Of a DNA stretch of 64,000 bases, positions 17,918 through 27,406 are shown one piece after another. The DNA comes from Martelella sp. AD-3. GTDB taxonomy: Bacteria; Pseudomonadota; Alphaproteobacteria; Rhizobiales; Rhizobiaceae. Under the pieces are notes generated by a model, which saw only the letters and a list, made by a program, of their open reading frames with translations, was not told the DNA's origin and did no database searches. The stretch is taken from NCBI RefSeq assembly GCF_001578105.1, contig NZ_CP014275.1:186001-250000 (forward strand), read 5' to 3'. Both the position numbers and the translations under genes were made by a program. Every line of letters starts with the position of its first letter. The stretch's first letter is position 1.

Positions 17918-19125
17918 CAAGAATGGAACGCAATCTGACCGCCTCTTCCGTCGAGAAGGCGATCGAAACCCTGAAGTCCGGCGGCATGGTGCTGCTGGTT
18001 GACGACGAGGGCCGCGAGAACGAGGGTGATGTCGTCGTTGCCGCCGACTTCGCCACGCCGGCGGCCGTCAACTTCATGGCCAAACATGCCCGCGGGCTGA
18101 TCTGCCTGACGCTGACCGGCGAGCAGGTCGACCGGCTTGGCCTGGCGCCGATGGTGGCCGACAACCGTGCCAGGCATTCCACGGCCTTTACCGTCTCGAT
18201 CGAGGCGGCCGATGGGATCACCACCGGCATTTCGGCGGCCGAGCGCGCCTTGACCATTGCCGCCGCCGCCAATCCGCAAGCGACGTCCGCCGACATCGTT
18301 TCGCCCGGCCACATGTTTCCCCTGCGCGCGGCGGATGGCGGCGTTCTGGCCCGCGACGGCCATACCGAGGGCGCGGTCGATCTCGCCCGCCTTGCCGGCC
18401 TCAATCCGGCGGCCGTGATCTGCGAAGTGATGCGCGATGACGGCGAAATGGCCCGCCGGCCCGATCTCGAGGTCTTCGCGGAAACCCACGGCATGCCGCT
18501 TCTGACGATCCGGGAGCTCGCCGAATACCGGCTGCGCACCGAAATCCTGGTCGAGGAGGTTGCCCGGGCGTCGCTGCCGACCGCGGTTGCCGGTTTTGAG
18601 GCGCATGCCTTCAGGAGCCTGATCGACGGGACGGAGCATCTGGCGCTGGTCAAGGGGCCGCTCGGAGACCGGCCGCTGGTGCGCGTGCACTCCGAGTGCC
18701 TGACAGGCGATGTCTTCGGCTCGCTGCGCTGCGATTGCGGCGAACAGCTCCACCAGGCGCTGGCCATGATCGGCGCGGAGGGCGGCGTGATCGTCTATCT
18801 GAGGGGGCAGGAGGGTCGCGGCATCGGCCTTGCCAACAAGATTCGCGCCTATGAACTGCAGCAGCAAGGCCTCGACACCCACGCCGCCAACGTCGCGCTC
18901 GGCCTGCCGGCTGATGCCCGCGACTATCATGCCGCGGCCCATATCCTGAAAAGCCTGGGCATCGCGCGCCTCAGGCTTCTCAGCAACAATCCGGAGAAGC
19001 CGGAAGCCCTGGAACAGGCAGGCCTGCATGTTGAAAGGCGGGTGCCGCTGATTGTCGCCTCGAACCCCTTCAACGAAACCTATCTTTCGGCAAAGCGCGA
19101 GAAATTCGGCCATCTCCTGCCGTGA
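17914..19125 (+). CDS. ribBA: Bifunctional DHBP synthase/GTP cyclohydrolase II
   Basis: This enzyme makes both riboflavin precursors. Residues 1 to about 210 are 3,4-dihydroxy-2-butanone-4-phosphate synthase (DDEGRENEGD acidic loop, RHSTAFTVSIEA, DGHTEGAVDL). The rest is GTP cyclohydrolase II, with the zinc cysteines in HSECLTGDVFGSLRCDCGEQ, the catalytic YLRGQEGRGIGLANK, and a RLLSNNPEK motif. Both halves keep their motifs; in some alphaproteobacteria the second half is degenerate. It overlaps ribD and is followed by ribH after 55 bp. Confidence 0.96.
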   Translation: MTRMERNLTASSVEKAIETLKSGGMVLLVDDEGRENEGDVVVAADFATPAAVNFMAKHARGLICLTLTGEQVDRLGLAPMVADNRARHSTAFTVSIEAADGITTGISAAERALTIAAAANPQATSADIVSPGHMFPLRAADGGVLARDGHTEGAVDLARLAGLNPAAVICEVMRDDGEMARRPDLEVFAETHGMPLLTIRELAEYRLRTEILVEEVARASLPTAVAGFEAHAFRSLIDGTEHLALVKGPLGDRPLVRVHSECLTGDVFGSLRCDCGEQLHQALAMIGAEGGVIVYLRGQEGRGIGLANKIRAYELQQQGLDTHAANVALGLPADARDYHAAAHILKSLGIARLRLLSNNPEKPEALEQAGLHVERRVPLIVASNPFNETYLSAKREKFGHLLP

Positions 19126-19180
19126 GCGCCGCGCCGACCCTCCCGTAAGCCTCCACTTGAGCCAGAAAGGAAATTATTCC

Positions 19181-19612
19181 GTGTCCCACCGTATCGCCAT
19201 CGTCATCTCCCGTTTCAACGAGAAGGTCACCAGCGGCCTTCTGAACGGCGCAAAGACCGAGCTTGCCGAGCGCGGCGTCACGCTCGCCGAGACTGATATC
19301 TTTGACGTGCCGGGCGCTTTCGAGGCGCCGCTGGTCGCCAGGAAGCTTGCCAAAAGCGGTAACTATGACGGCATCGTGTGCATCGGCGCGGTCATCAAGG
19401 GCGAGACGGCCCATTTCGAATACATCTCGGAGGCCGCCGCCCACGGGCTGATGCAGGTTCAGCTTGAGACCGGCATGCCGGTCTCCTTCGGTATCCTGAC
19501 CACTTATACCGCGATGCAGGCCTTCGAACGCTCCGCCGATGACGAACACAACAAGGGCCGCGAGGCGGCGGCCGCCTGCATTGAGGCGCTGGAGGCGCTG
19601 GCAAAGGCCTGA
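19181..19612 (+). CDS. ribH: 6,7-dimethyl-8-ribityllumazine synthase
   Basis: Lumazine synthase condenses the two products of RibD and RibBA. The 143-residue sequence has the canonical ISRFNEKVTSGL, FDVPGAFEAPL, IGAVIKGETAHFEYI (with the catalytic His) and VSFGILTTYTAMQAFER. These resemble ordinary type I enzymes rather than the divergent RibH2 of Brucella. The start is a GTG with AAAGGA nine bases upstream; no ATG is well placed. It closes the riboswitch-controlled ribD-ribBA-ribH unit; riboflavin synthase (ribE) is not present here. Confidence 0.94.
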   Translation: MSHRIAIVISRFNEKVTSGLLNGAKTELAERGVTLAETDIFDVPGAFEAPLVARKLAKSGNYDGIVCIGAVIKGETAHFEYISEAAAHGLMQVQLETGMPVSFGILTTYTAMQAFERSADDEHNKGREAAAACIEALEALAKA

Positions 19613-19649
19613 CGGTCACACCGCGCTTGGCCTGGCGACGGCCCGGCCG

Positions 19650-21893
19650 TCAAACAGACGCGCCGGGATCCGTTCCTTCTGAGGCGGCCGTGCCGCGTCC
19701 CGTCGCGTTGCGGTGAATGCCGAGCAGGAGGTCGATGTCCTTGAGCGGCATCGGCCTCGCGTAGAGGAACCCCTGGAGTTCGTCGCATCCCATCGCGGTC
19801 AGCGCATCGTCCTGTGCGCGCGTTTCCACGCCTTCTGCCGTGGTCCGCAGGTTCCGGGCGTGGGCAAGATCGATGATCGCGCGAATGATGGCCTTGTCAT
19901 CGGCCTTGCTCTTGGCGTTTTCCTTCAAGCCCTCGACGAAGCACCTGTCGATCTTGATCCTGTCGACATTCAGCGACTTCAGGCGACCAAGCGATGAGAA
20001 GCCCGTGCCGAAATCATCGATGGCGATGCGCACGCCGCGCTCGCGCAGCGCAGCCAGGTTTTCGGCCACGGCGCCGGCTTCCTCGGTCGCCACGGACTCG
20101 GTGATCTCGAGTTCGAGCCTCGCCGGCGCGAGCCCGCTTGAGAGCAGGATCTGCTCGACCTTTCCGGCATAGGTAGGATCGGAGAGTTCGACGCCCGATA
20201 CATTGACGGCGATCGAAAGGCCAGGCCACTTCGCTGCGGCCGCGCATGCCTTCGTCAGCGCGAACCGGCCGATATCCTCGATCAGCCCGGCTTCTTCGGC
20301 GATCGGAATGAACAGCTCCGGCGATACCCATCCGATCTCCGGATGGTGCCAGCGCAGCAGCGCCTCACAGCCGACGATCCGCCGCGTGAGCGCGGACTGG
20401 ACCGGCTGATAGTAGACCGAGAGCTGGTTCTGGCCGAGAAGGGCGGTTCTCAGATCCATTTCGGTTCTTCGCCGCAGGCCCAGCGTCTCGTCCATCGCGT
20501 CGGAGAAAAAGGAACAGCGCCCCCGGCCGGCAGTCTTCGAATAGTAGAGCGCCACGTCCGCCTTGCGCTGCAGGTTGACGCGGTCATCCCCGTCGCGCGG
20601 GAAAATTGCGGCGCCGATGCTGACGCCGAGGAAAACCGTATTTCCCGCGATATGGAACGGTTCGCGCGCGGCTTCCACCATGCGCCGGCAGAGCGCGCCG
20701 ATCTCCTCGTCGCCGCCCTTTCCGCTCAGCATGACGGTGAATTCGTCTCCGCTGATGCGGGCGACAAGGTCGTCGCGTCGAACGATCGCCTGCAGCCTCA
20801 GGGCGAACTCCCTGATCAGCGCGTCGCCCGCCGGATGGCCGAGCGTATCATTGACCTGCTTGAACCTGTCGAGATCGAGGTAGAGAAGGGCCAGCGGTAC
20901 GACCGGCCTCTCGGCCAGGCGACGGTCGACGTTCTCGTTGAAGGACAGCCGGTTGGGGAGGTCGGTCAACGGATCATGCAGCGCCAGGTGACGGACGCGT
21001 TCCTCGCTCTCCTCAAGTCTGCGCGACCGGCTGTCATGGATCGTCAGGAAGATCGCGATCGCGGCGAGCGCGATCACGATGAGGGCGATCAGCACCGGTA
21101 TCACGCGCGCCATGACCGCGGATCCGGGCCGGTAGGGCTGCCAGACGAAATAGCCGATAGTTCTGCCTTCGCTGGTTTTGAGCGGCTGGTTGGAGCCGTC
21201 CGGCGTCCATGAAAAGTGGAGGGCCTCGAACATGTAGTCGTTCTGAAGTTCCTCGATCAGGCTGCCGTCGAGAAACCGGATGGCGACATGCAGATATTCC
21301 TGGCCCGGCTCCTGTTGCACGAATTCGGAATGGGGAACGATCGGCTTGATGCTGACCACGGCGGGATGCTCTCTGATCACGGCCAGATCGGAGACGCCCG
21401 CTGTCAGGTCCCGTTCATTGATCTGGCCGTCGTTGCCTGCGATCAGCTTGGCCCGAAGTTCTTCGGCAAGGGGCTCGACCTCGCTTTGGATGGCGTCATA
21501 GGCGTACTGGCTCGCCATGGCGCCATCGGTGAAGGCGTAAAGCGCCCGGTCGGAAGGGTCGAGGATGTAGACGCCGTCAAAGCCGAAATAGTCGTGCATC
21601 CAGGTGCCGAGATTGTCGTCGATCCAGGTGAAATTGCCGGCACGGACCTCGATGACCGCATCGTCCCAGACCGTCGCGCTTTCCTGGTCATGGGCCACTT
21701 CGGACTGCAACTGGGAGATCACGAGCCGGACGAGCCTCGCCTGCCGCTCATGGGACGCCTTGTCCGCCTCCCTTCCGGCCCAGTTCAGCAGGGCGAGAAC
21801 GCCGAGGCCGATCAGCAGCGTGAGCCCCAGGGCGGGTGTTGCACGCGTCAGGAGAAACCGAGAGCGGCTTTTTGCCTGTCTTTTGTTATTCAT
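19650..21893 (-). CDS. Membrane-bound GGDEF/EAL protein with CHASE4-like sensor
   Basis: A 747-residue cyclic-di-GMP signalling protein. A membrane segment (about 19-38), a periplasmic CHASE4-like domain (40-260, containing SATVWDDAV and NLGTWMHDYFGFDG) and a second membrane segment (about 262-285) are followed by GGDEF and EAL domains. The GGDEF signature reads SGDEF (381-385), usually still compatible with activity. The EAL motif is intact at 510-512 (EALLRWHHP), with DDFGTGFSSL and KIDRCFV downstream. It could therefore make, degrade or both. It is convergent with ribH, and 202 bp separate it from dnaE2 upstream. Confidence 0.92.
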   Translation of the reverse strand: MNNKRQAKSRSRFLLTRATPALGLTLLIGLGVLALLNWAGREADKASHERQARLVRLVISQLQSEVAHDQESATVWDDAVIEVRAGNFTWIDDNLGTWMHDYFGFDGVYILDPSDRALYAFTDGAMASQYAYDAIQSEVEPLAEELRAKLIAGNDGQINERDLTAGVSDLAVIREHPAVVSIKPIVPHSEFVQQEPGQEYLHVAIRFLDGSLIEELQNDYMFEALHFSWTPDGSNQPLKTSEGRTIGYFVWQPYRPGSAVMARVIPVLIALIVIALAAIAIFLTIHDSRSRRLEESEERVRHLALHDPLTDLPNRLSFNENVDRRLAERPVVPLALLYLDLDRFKQVNDTLGHPAGDALIREFALRLQAIVRRDDLVARISGDEFTVMLSGKGGDEEIGALCRRMVEAAREPFHIAGNTVFLGVSIGAAIFPRDGDDRVNLQRKADVALYYSKTAGRGRCSFFSDAMDETLGLRRRTEMDLRTALLGQNQLSVYYQPVQSALTRRIVGCEALLRWHHPEIGWVSPELFIPIAEEAGLIEDIGRFALTKACAAAAKWPGLSIAVNVSGVELSDPTYAGKVEQILLSSGLAPARLELEITESVATEEAGAVAENLAALRERGVRIAIDDFGTGFSSLGRLKSLNVDRIKIDRCFVEGLKENAKSKADDKAIIRAIIDLAHARNLRTTAEGVETRAQDDALTAMGCDELQGFLYARPMPLKDIDLLLGIHRNATGRGTAASEGTDPGASV

Positions 21894-22095
21894 TATCGAA
21901 GCCGATCATCGTATTCGGGACGAAAACTATGCGCAAAGGCGCATCGCCGTGCAAGGCGAACCTGCACCGCTGTCAGAACCGAAGCATCTTTACGTCTTGG
22001 GAAGTGTTTCAGATGACACAGAGGCAACTTTGAGCCGCGCCGGTTCCCGTGTCATTTCGGGATGTCGCCGCCCTTGGTCTGGCAGGCGGCACGGC

Positions 22096-25000
22096 TCAAT
22101 GAAAATCCCGGCTCGGGAACAACCGTTTCGCCTGCTCCCGCGGGTGGTGGGCGCGGGGCTGGAGTTTCGGGCGGCGCGGCGTGTCGTCGGCCTTTGGATC
22201 GGTGATGCCGATGGCGTCGTCCATCGGGTGGCCGAGTTCGGAGAGGCGCCAGGAGCAGTCCTCGATGGTTTCGGCGATCACGTGGACGACCACGCCCTCG
22301 CGCTGTAATTTGCCTGTGACTTTCAAAAGACGCCCGCCCATCACCGTGCGGCGGAAGCGTTCATAGACCTTTTTCCACACGACGATGTTGGAGACGCCGG
22401 TTTCGTCTTCCAGCGTGAGGAAAATGACGCCGGACGCCGTGCCGGGGCGCTGGCGGGTGATGACCAGGCCTGCGACGTTGACGCGCCGCAGCGGCGTTGT
22501 CGCCAGCGCCGAATGCAGCGTCAGGCCGGGCATTTTCGGGCGCAAGAGTTCCATCGGGTGGGCGCGCAGGCTCATGCGGGTCGCGACATAATCCTCCACC
22601 ACCTGTTCGCCGAGATTCATCGTCGGCAGGATGACATCCGGTTCGTTGATGTGCTCGCCATCGATGGGATCATTGAAGAGCGGCAGCGGTTTTGGCGCGC
22701 GGATTGCCTTGACGCGCCACAGCGCATCGCGGCGCGACAGGCCGGCATCCGCAAAGGCGTCGGCCTCGGCAAGGCGCTCCAGCACCGCCGGCATCAGGCC
22801 TGCGCGCAGCCACACGTCTTCCGGCGTCTGGTAGCCATTGCCGCGCGCGTTCTCCAGCCATTCGGCATCCTCCTTCTTCAGCCCCTTGATCTGGCGGAAG
22901 CCGAGGCGCAGCGCATAGGCGCCATCGGCGCGGCGCTCCAGCGTGCAGTCCCAGGCGCTGTGATTGACCGAGATGGGGCGGACTTCCACCTGATGCTCGC
23001 GGGCATCGCGGACGATCTGGGCCGGCGCGTAAAAGCCCATGGGCTGCGAATTCAGCAGCGCGCAGGCGAAGGCCGCCGGATAATGGCATTTCAGCCAGGC
23101 AGAGACATAGGTGAGCATGGCAAAGGCTGCTGCATGGCTTTCGGGAAAGCCGTAATCGGCAAAGCCCTTGATCTGGGCGAAGCAGCGCTGGGCGAAATCA
23201 AGCTCGTAGTCATTTTTGAGCATGCCGTTGATGAATTGTTCCTCGAATTCACCGATCGTGCCCATCTGGCGAAAGCTTGCGAGCGAGCGGCGCAGCCGGT
23301 CGGCATCCTCCGGCGAAAAGCCGGCGGCGACCACGGCGATCAGCATCGCCTGTTCCTGGAACAGCGGCACGCCCTTGGTCTTTTCAAGCACCCCGCGCAG
23401 TTCCTCCTTCGGATAGGTGACCTTTTCGTGCCCCAGCCGCCGCCGGATATAGGGCTGCACCATGCCGCCCTGGATCGGGCCCGGTCGCACGATCGCCACT
23501 TCGATGACGAGGTCGTAGAAGGTTGCCGGCTTCATGCGGGGCAGAAAGTTCATCTGCGCCCGGCTTTCCACCTGGAAGACGCCGATGGCATCGGCCTTCT
23601 GCAGCATGTCATAGGTCGCTTCATCCTCCTGCGGCACGGCGGCGATGGTGAGCGGGCGGTTGTAATGGCGCGCGGTGAGATCGAAGCATTTCTTCAGGCA
23701 GGTCAGCATGCCGAGGCTCAACACATCGACCTTGAGGATGTTGAGCGCGTCGATATCGTCCTTGTCCCATTCGATCACGGTGCGGTCTTCCATCGCCGCG
23801 TTTTCGATCGGACAGAGCTCGTCCAGCCGATCCTCGGTGATGACGAAGCCGCCGACATGCTGCGACAGGTGCCGGGGAAAGCCGATGATCTCGCCAATCA
23901 GGCGCACGGTCTGGGTCAGCCTGCGGTCGGTAAGATCAAGACCGACCTCCTTCAGTCGTTCGGGTTCGGCGCCCTTGCTGGAAATGCCCCAGATCTGGCC
24001 GGAAAGCGCGGCGGTGACATCGTTCGACAGGCCCATCACCTTGCCGACCTCGCGGATCGCCGCGCGCGAGCGGAAATGGATAACGGTGGCGCAGAGCCCG
24101 GCATGGTCGCGGCCATATGTCTCGTAGATGTGCTGGATCACCTCCTCGCGCCGCTCATGCTCGAAATCGACATCGATATCCGGCGGCTCGCCGCGATGGC
24201 GGGAGACGAAGCGCTCGAACACCATGCCGATCATGTCGGGCCGGACATCGGTGATGCCGAGCGCATAGCAGAGGATGGAATTGGCTGCCGAGCCGCGGCC
24301 CTGACAGAGAATGCCCTTGCTGCGCGCAAAGGCGATGATGTCGTGGACGGTGAGGAAATAGGCGGCGTAGCCGAGCTCGCCGACCAGCGCCAGCTCCTTT
24401 TCCGCAAGCTCCCGGTTGCGTGCCGGAATGCCTTCGGGATTGCGCCGCCTCAACCCCTCCCAGGTGAGGCGGGCAAGGCGGGCCTGCGGCGCCTCGCCAT
24501 GGGCGACCTCGGCCGGATAGTTGTAGGAAAGCTCGGTCAGCTCGAAGGTGAGGCGCGCGGTGATCTCCAGCGTGCGGCGGATGGCGGCGGGATGATCGCG
24601 GAAGATATCCGCCATTTCCTGCGCCGGCTTCAGCCGCCGCTCGGCATTCGGCAGCGCGAGGTGGCCGATCGCATCGATGGTGATGTGATGGCGCATGCAG
24701 GTCAGCACATCGGCAAGCTGGCGGCGGCTGGCGTGATGCATCAGCACGTCGCCGACGGCGACCATCGGCGCGCCGGTCTTGTGCGAAAGGGCGGTGAGGG
24801 TTTTGAACCAGGCGGCGTCGGAGCCGTCATAGCGGGGGGCCGCTCCGGTGAACACGTGGCCGGGAAAGCGGCGGTGCGCATGGGTGATATGGTCTGCCGC
24901 CTCCGCCCTGTTCTCCAGTCCCTGCGGCAGCGCGATGAGGATGGAGCCATCGGCCCATTCCAGCATGTCGCGCAGGTAAAGCAGGCATTCGCCCTTTTGC

Positions 25001-25419
25001 GCGCGGCGCTTGCCGAGGCTCAGGAGCCGCACCAGCTTCTGGTAGGCCGGCTTGTCCTTCGGCAACGCCACGAAATCGACCGGGCTGTCGGCAAGCACCA
25101 GCCGGCAACCGACGATCAGGCGCGGCAGGCGGCGGATCGGCGGCAGGGCAATGGACTTGGCCTCGCCGGCCGGCTGGCGCGACGAGGGATCGATATGGGT
25201 CGAAAGCCGGATCGACTGCTCCTCGGCCTGCTTCTCGATCTTGCGCCTGATCTCCTTCAGCGCCCGGAAGGCGCGGACCACGCCGGCAAGCGAATTGCGG
25301 TCGGTGATGGCGATCGCGGCAAGGTCCAGTTCGGCGGCGCGGATCACCATCTCCTCCGGATGCGAGGCGCCGGTGAGAAAGGTGAAATTGGTGGTGACGC
25401 ATAACTCGGCATAATCCAT
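22096..25419 (-). CDS. dnaE2: Error-prone DNA polymerase DnaE2
   Basis: DnaE2 (ImuC) is the C-family polymerase of the alphaproteobacterial SOS mutasome. The 1,107-residue protein has an N-terminal PHP domain (FTFLTGASHPEEM; AITDRNSLAGVVRAF) and catalytic aspartates in PPDIDVDFEHERR (about residue 412) and KVDVLSLGM (about 562). Helix-hairpin-helix and OB-fold regions follow (RVNVAGLVITRQRPGT near 990). The DnaE2 length and opening set it apart from replicative DnaE1. It lies nine bp after imuB, forming the usual imuA-imuB-dnaE2 cassette. Confidence 0.95.
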   Translation of the reverse strand: MDYAELCVTTNFTFLTGASHPEEMVIRAAELDLAAIAITDRNSLAGVVRAFRALKEIRRKIEKQAEEQSIRLSTHIDPSSRQPAGEAKSIALPPIRRLPRLIVGCRLVLADSPVDFVALPKDKPAYQKLVRLLSLGKRRAQKGECLLYLRDMLEWADGSILIALPQGLENRAEAADHITHAHRRFPGHVFTGAAPRYDGSDAAWFKTLTALSHKTGAPMVAVGDVLMHHASRRQLADVLTCMRHHITIDAIGHLALPNAERRLKPAQEMADIFRDHPAAIRRTLEITARLTFELTELSYNYPAEVAHGEAPQARLARLTWEGLRRRNPEGIPARNRELAEKELALVGELGYAAYFLTVHDIIAFARSKGILCQGRGSAANSILCYALGITDVRPDMIGMVFERFVSRHRGEPPDIDVDFEHERREEVIQHIYETYGRDHAGLCATVIHFRSRAAIREVGKVMGLSNDVTAALSGQIWGISSKGAEPERLKEVGLDLTDRRLTQTVRLIGEIIGFPRHLSQHVGGFVITEDRLDELCPIENAAMEDRTVIEWDKDDIDALNILKVDVLSLGMLTCLKKCFDLTARHYNRPLTIAAVPQEDEATYDMLQKADAIGVFQVESRAQMNFLPRMKPATFYDLVIEVAIVRPGPIQGGMVQPYIRRRLGHEKVTYPKEELRGVLEKTKGVPLFQEQAMLIAVVAAGFSPEDADRLRRSLASFRQMGTIGEFEEQFINGMLKNDYELDFAQRCFAQIKGFADYGFPESHAAAFAMLTYVSAWLKCHYPAAFACALLNSQPMGFYAPAQIVRDAREHQVEVRPISVNHSAWDCTLERRADGAYALRLGFRQIKGLKKEDAEWLENARGNGYQTPEDVWLRAGLMPAVLERLAEADAFADAGLSRRDALWRVKAIRAPKPLPLFNDPIDGEHINEPDVILPTMNLGEQVVEDYVATRMSLRAHPMELLRPKMPGLTLHSALATTPLRRVNVAGLVITRQRPGTASGVIFLTLEDETGVSNIVVWKKVYERFRRTVMGGRLLKVTGKLQREGVVVHVIAETIEDCSWRLSELGHPMDDAIGITDPKADDTPRRPKLQPRAHHPREQAKRLFPSRDFH

Positions 25420-25428
25420 GGCCGGGCC

Positions 25429-26898
25429 TCAGGCGAAGAGGCCATGGACGAACCAGCCGGGGGCCTGCGGGGTGTGGAACATCCACAGCCTCAGCCCCTG
25501 ACGGGTTTCCACCCGCCAGTAATCGCGAAGCCCGGAACGCCAGGCCTCGTCCGGCCGCCACCATTCCGGGGCGATCCGCTCCGGTCCGCTGCTTGCCGCC
25601 GTCTCAAACCGCATGCGCCGCCAGGAAAAGCGGGACGGCGGGCGGCGGGCGGCGTCGCTCGTCACCGGTTCGGGCGCGAACATGCGCAGCGGGCGGGGGT
25701 GGTCCATGCGCCATTCGGCATCCACCCTGCCATAGGCGGCGGGGTTCTCGGTGAAGCCGCGCTCCGGAATATGGCTGGCGACCGGCTGGAAGCGGACGAT
25801 GTTATCAAGGCCGATGCGCGCGCCGAGCCTTGTGACGAGATCGTCCAGCGCCTCGCCCTCTATGAGCCCGCCTTCGCCGATCTGCTCGGCGGGCAGGTTT
25901 TCCACGCCGCGCGCCTCCAGCCGGATCCGCTCGATGCCGAAGCCGGCGTCGATCTCGCCGACCGGACGTTCGAACAGCCGGAGAATGCGGGGCGCATCGC
26001 GCATCGGGCGGGCGAGGCGGAGGGTGACATTCTGTCGGGTCTGGTCGACGCGCTCTACCGAAAGCATGATGGCCCGCGCGCCGGCTTCCCGGCTCTTCAG
26101 CCGCAGGCAGAGCGTTTCCAGCAGGCGGGAGAGGGCGGCCATCACGTCATCCACAAGGCCGATCGGTTCGGGAAAACTCATCCGCACGCCATAATGCGGC
26201 GGCTCGGAAAGCGGCGAGACGGCCTCGCCGCGTGTCCCGAGCGCCTGTTCGAGGCGCTCGATCAGCGCCATGTCGAAGCGGCGGGCGAGCGTGGCGCGCG
26301 GCAGGGCCGTCATGTCGGCAATGGTGTTGAGGCCGAGGCGTTTCAGGGCGGTTGCGGTCTTGTCATCGATGCGCAGCGCCGAAACCGAAAGTGGGCCGAG
26401 TGCTGCGGAGGTCTTGCCTTCCGGCGCAATGCCGGGGGCAAAGTGAGAAAGCGCCCAGGCCGCGCCGCGGGTATCGGCGATGCCGATCGTCACGGAAAGC
26501 CGGGCGTGGGCAAGCCGCTCCTTCATGTCCTCCAGCATCGCCGCCTCGCCGCCGAAAAGGTGGGATGCGCCGGTGATGTCGAGCACCAGCCCGTCCTCGC
26601 CGTCGAGCCCGGCATGGGGCGTGTAGCGCGTCGCCCAGCGGGCGAGCATGGTGAGAAAGCGCCGGTCGGCATCGATATCGGCGGGGCGGGTGACGAGGTC
26701 CGGCACATAGGCGCGGGCATCGGCCAGCCCCATGCCGCGCTCCAGCCCCTGGCCCTCGGCCTCCCGGTTGAGGTCGTAAAGCCGGTCGTGATTGCCCTCG
26801 CTCAGCGTGACGGCGAACGGGCCATCAACCGGGCGGGCCCTGAGAACCCGCTCGCTCGGCAGTCTCTGAAACCATATGGATACGACGCGCCGTTTCAT
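25429..26898 (-). CDS. imuB: ImuB, Y-family polymerase-like protein of the SOS mutasome
   Basis: ImuB is a catalytically inactive relative of Y-family polymerases that bridges DnaE2 and the beta clamp. The 489-residue sequence begins VVSIWFQRLPSERVLRARP, where active enzymes have an Asp-x-Asp-containing motif, so the metal-binding residues are missing as expected. Palm and helix-hairpin-helix regions are visible (GLDGEDGLVLDITGASHLFGG; LKRLGLNTIADMTALPRATL). It overlaps the imuA reading frame by 74 bp and lies nine bp before dnaE2. A candidate LexA-controlled promoter sits just upstream, inside imuA. Confidence 0.93.
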   Translation of the reverse strand: MKRRVVSIWFQRLPSERVLRARPVDGPFAVTLSEGNHDRLYDLNREAEGQGLERGMGLADARAYVPDLVTRPADIDADRRFLTMLARWATRYTPHAGLDGEDGLVLDITGASHLFGGEAAMLEDMKERLAHARLSVTIGIADTRGAAWALSHFAPGIAPEGKTSAALGPLSVSALRIDDKTATALKRLGLNTIADMTALPRATLARRFDMALIERLEQALGTRGEAVSPLSEPPHYGVRMSFPEPIGLVDDVMAALSRLLETLCLRLKSREAGARAIMLSVERVDQTRQNVTLRLARPMRDAPRILRLFERPVGEIDAGFGIERIRLEARGVENLPAEQIGEGGLIEGEALDDLVTRLGARIGLDNIVRFQPVASHIPERGFTENPAAYGRVDAEWRMDHPRPLRMFAPEPVTSDAARRPPSRFSWRRMRFETAASSGPERIAPEWWRPDEAWRSGLRDYWRVETRQGLRLWMFHTPQAPGWFVHGLFA

Positions 26899-27406
26899 CC
26901 CACCGCACTGTCCAGCTGCTATTTGTTCCTGTTTTGTTCTTTATAATCGACCAGCTTTGCAGAGTCGAGTCGGAAGCGGAAAACAGCGGCCTGCAGAGCC
27001 AGCGCGTGGTCGCCGCCTGATTGCCGGCGCCTTCGGGATGCAGCGAAAGCCCGATGCTGCGGCCGCTTTCGGCGGCAAGCTGCAGCCGGCGTCCCGGGGT
27101 GAGCTCGACCGGCTTGTCCACCTCCATGACGACGAGGCCGACGGCGCCGGAACGCAGACCCTCTTCCGCCGCGGCGAGCGTCTCCGTCTGGTCTGCGGTG
27201 CGCGCCAGGATGATATCGCGCGGGTCGAAAAACGCCGAAAACGCCACCGGATTGATCTCCTCGGCAAACCATGCCGGCTTGATCCACAGCACCGTGCCGC
27301 CGGTGACGCCGGAAAGCGCTGCGGCAAAGAAAGGCGCGCCGGGGCCGGAGGCATCATGCACCCGGCCGCGCTGGAGCGGAAATATGGTCGAAAACGCATC
27401 CTGCAT
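26825..27406 (-). CDS. imuA: ImuA, SOS mutagenesis accessory protein
   Basis: A 193-residue protein related to RecA/SulA-like ImuA proteins, first gene of the imuA-imuB-dnaE2 cassette. Evidence is its position plus features such as GGTVLWIKPAWFAEEINP, LRSGAVGLVVMEVDKP, LTPGRRLQLAAESGRSIGL and the C-terminal WSIIKNKTGTNSSWTVRWD typical of rhizobial ImuA ends. It is shorter than many family members (about 230-260), mainly at the N-terminus; the chosen ATG at 27406 follows non-conserved sequence. Its last 74 bp overlap imuB, and its 3' end contains a promoter-like sequence with a LexA-type box. Confidence 0.82.
   Translation of the reverse strand: MQDAFSTIFPLQRGRVHDASGPGAPFFAAALSGVTGGTVLWIKPAWFAEEINPVAFSAFFDPRDIILARTADQTETLAAAEEGLRSGAVGLVVMEVDKPVELTPGRRLQLAAESGRSIGLSLHPEGAGNQAATTRWLCRPLFSASDSTLQSWSIIKNKTGTNSSWTVRWDETARRIHMVSETAERAGSQGPPG
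26925..26968 (-). promoter_or_regulatory. Candidate LexA-controlled promoter for imuB-dnaE2 inside imuA
   Basis: On the minus strand a -35-like TCGACT (26963-26968), 17 bp, and a -10 TATAAA (26940-26945) are directly followed by GAACAAAACAGGAAC (26925-26939). That is an exact match to the alphaproteobacterial LexA box GAAC-N7-GAAC. The imuB ATG is 27 bp further on. All of it lies inside imuA codons. Confidence 0.55.

Noticed and set aside
22513..25404. 963-codon open frame opposite dnaE2
   Set aside because: It mirrors DnaE2 codons over its whole length and has no recognisable domain; a by-product of GC skew at codon position three.
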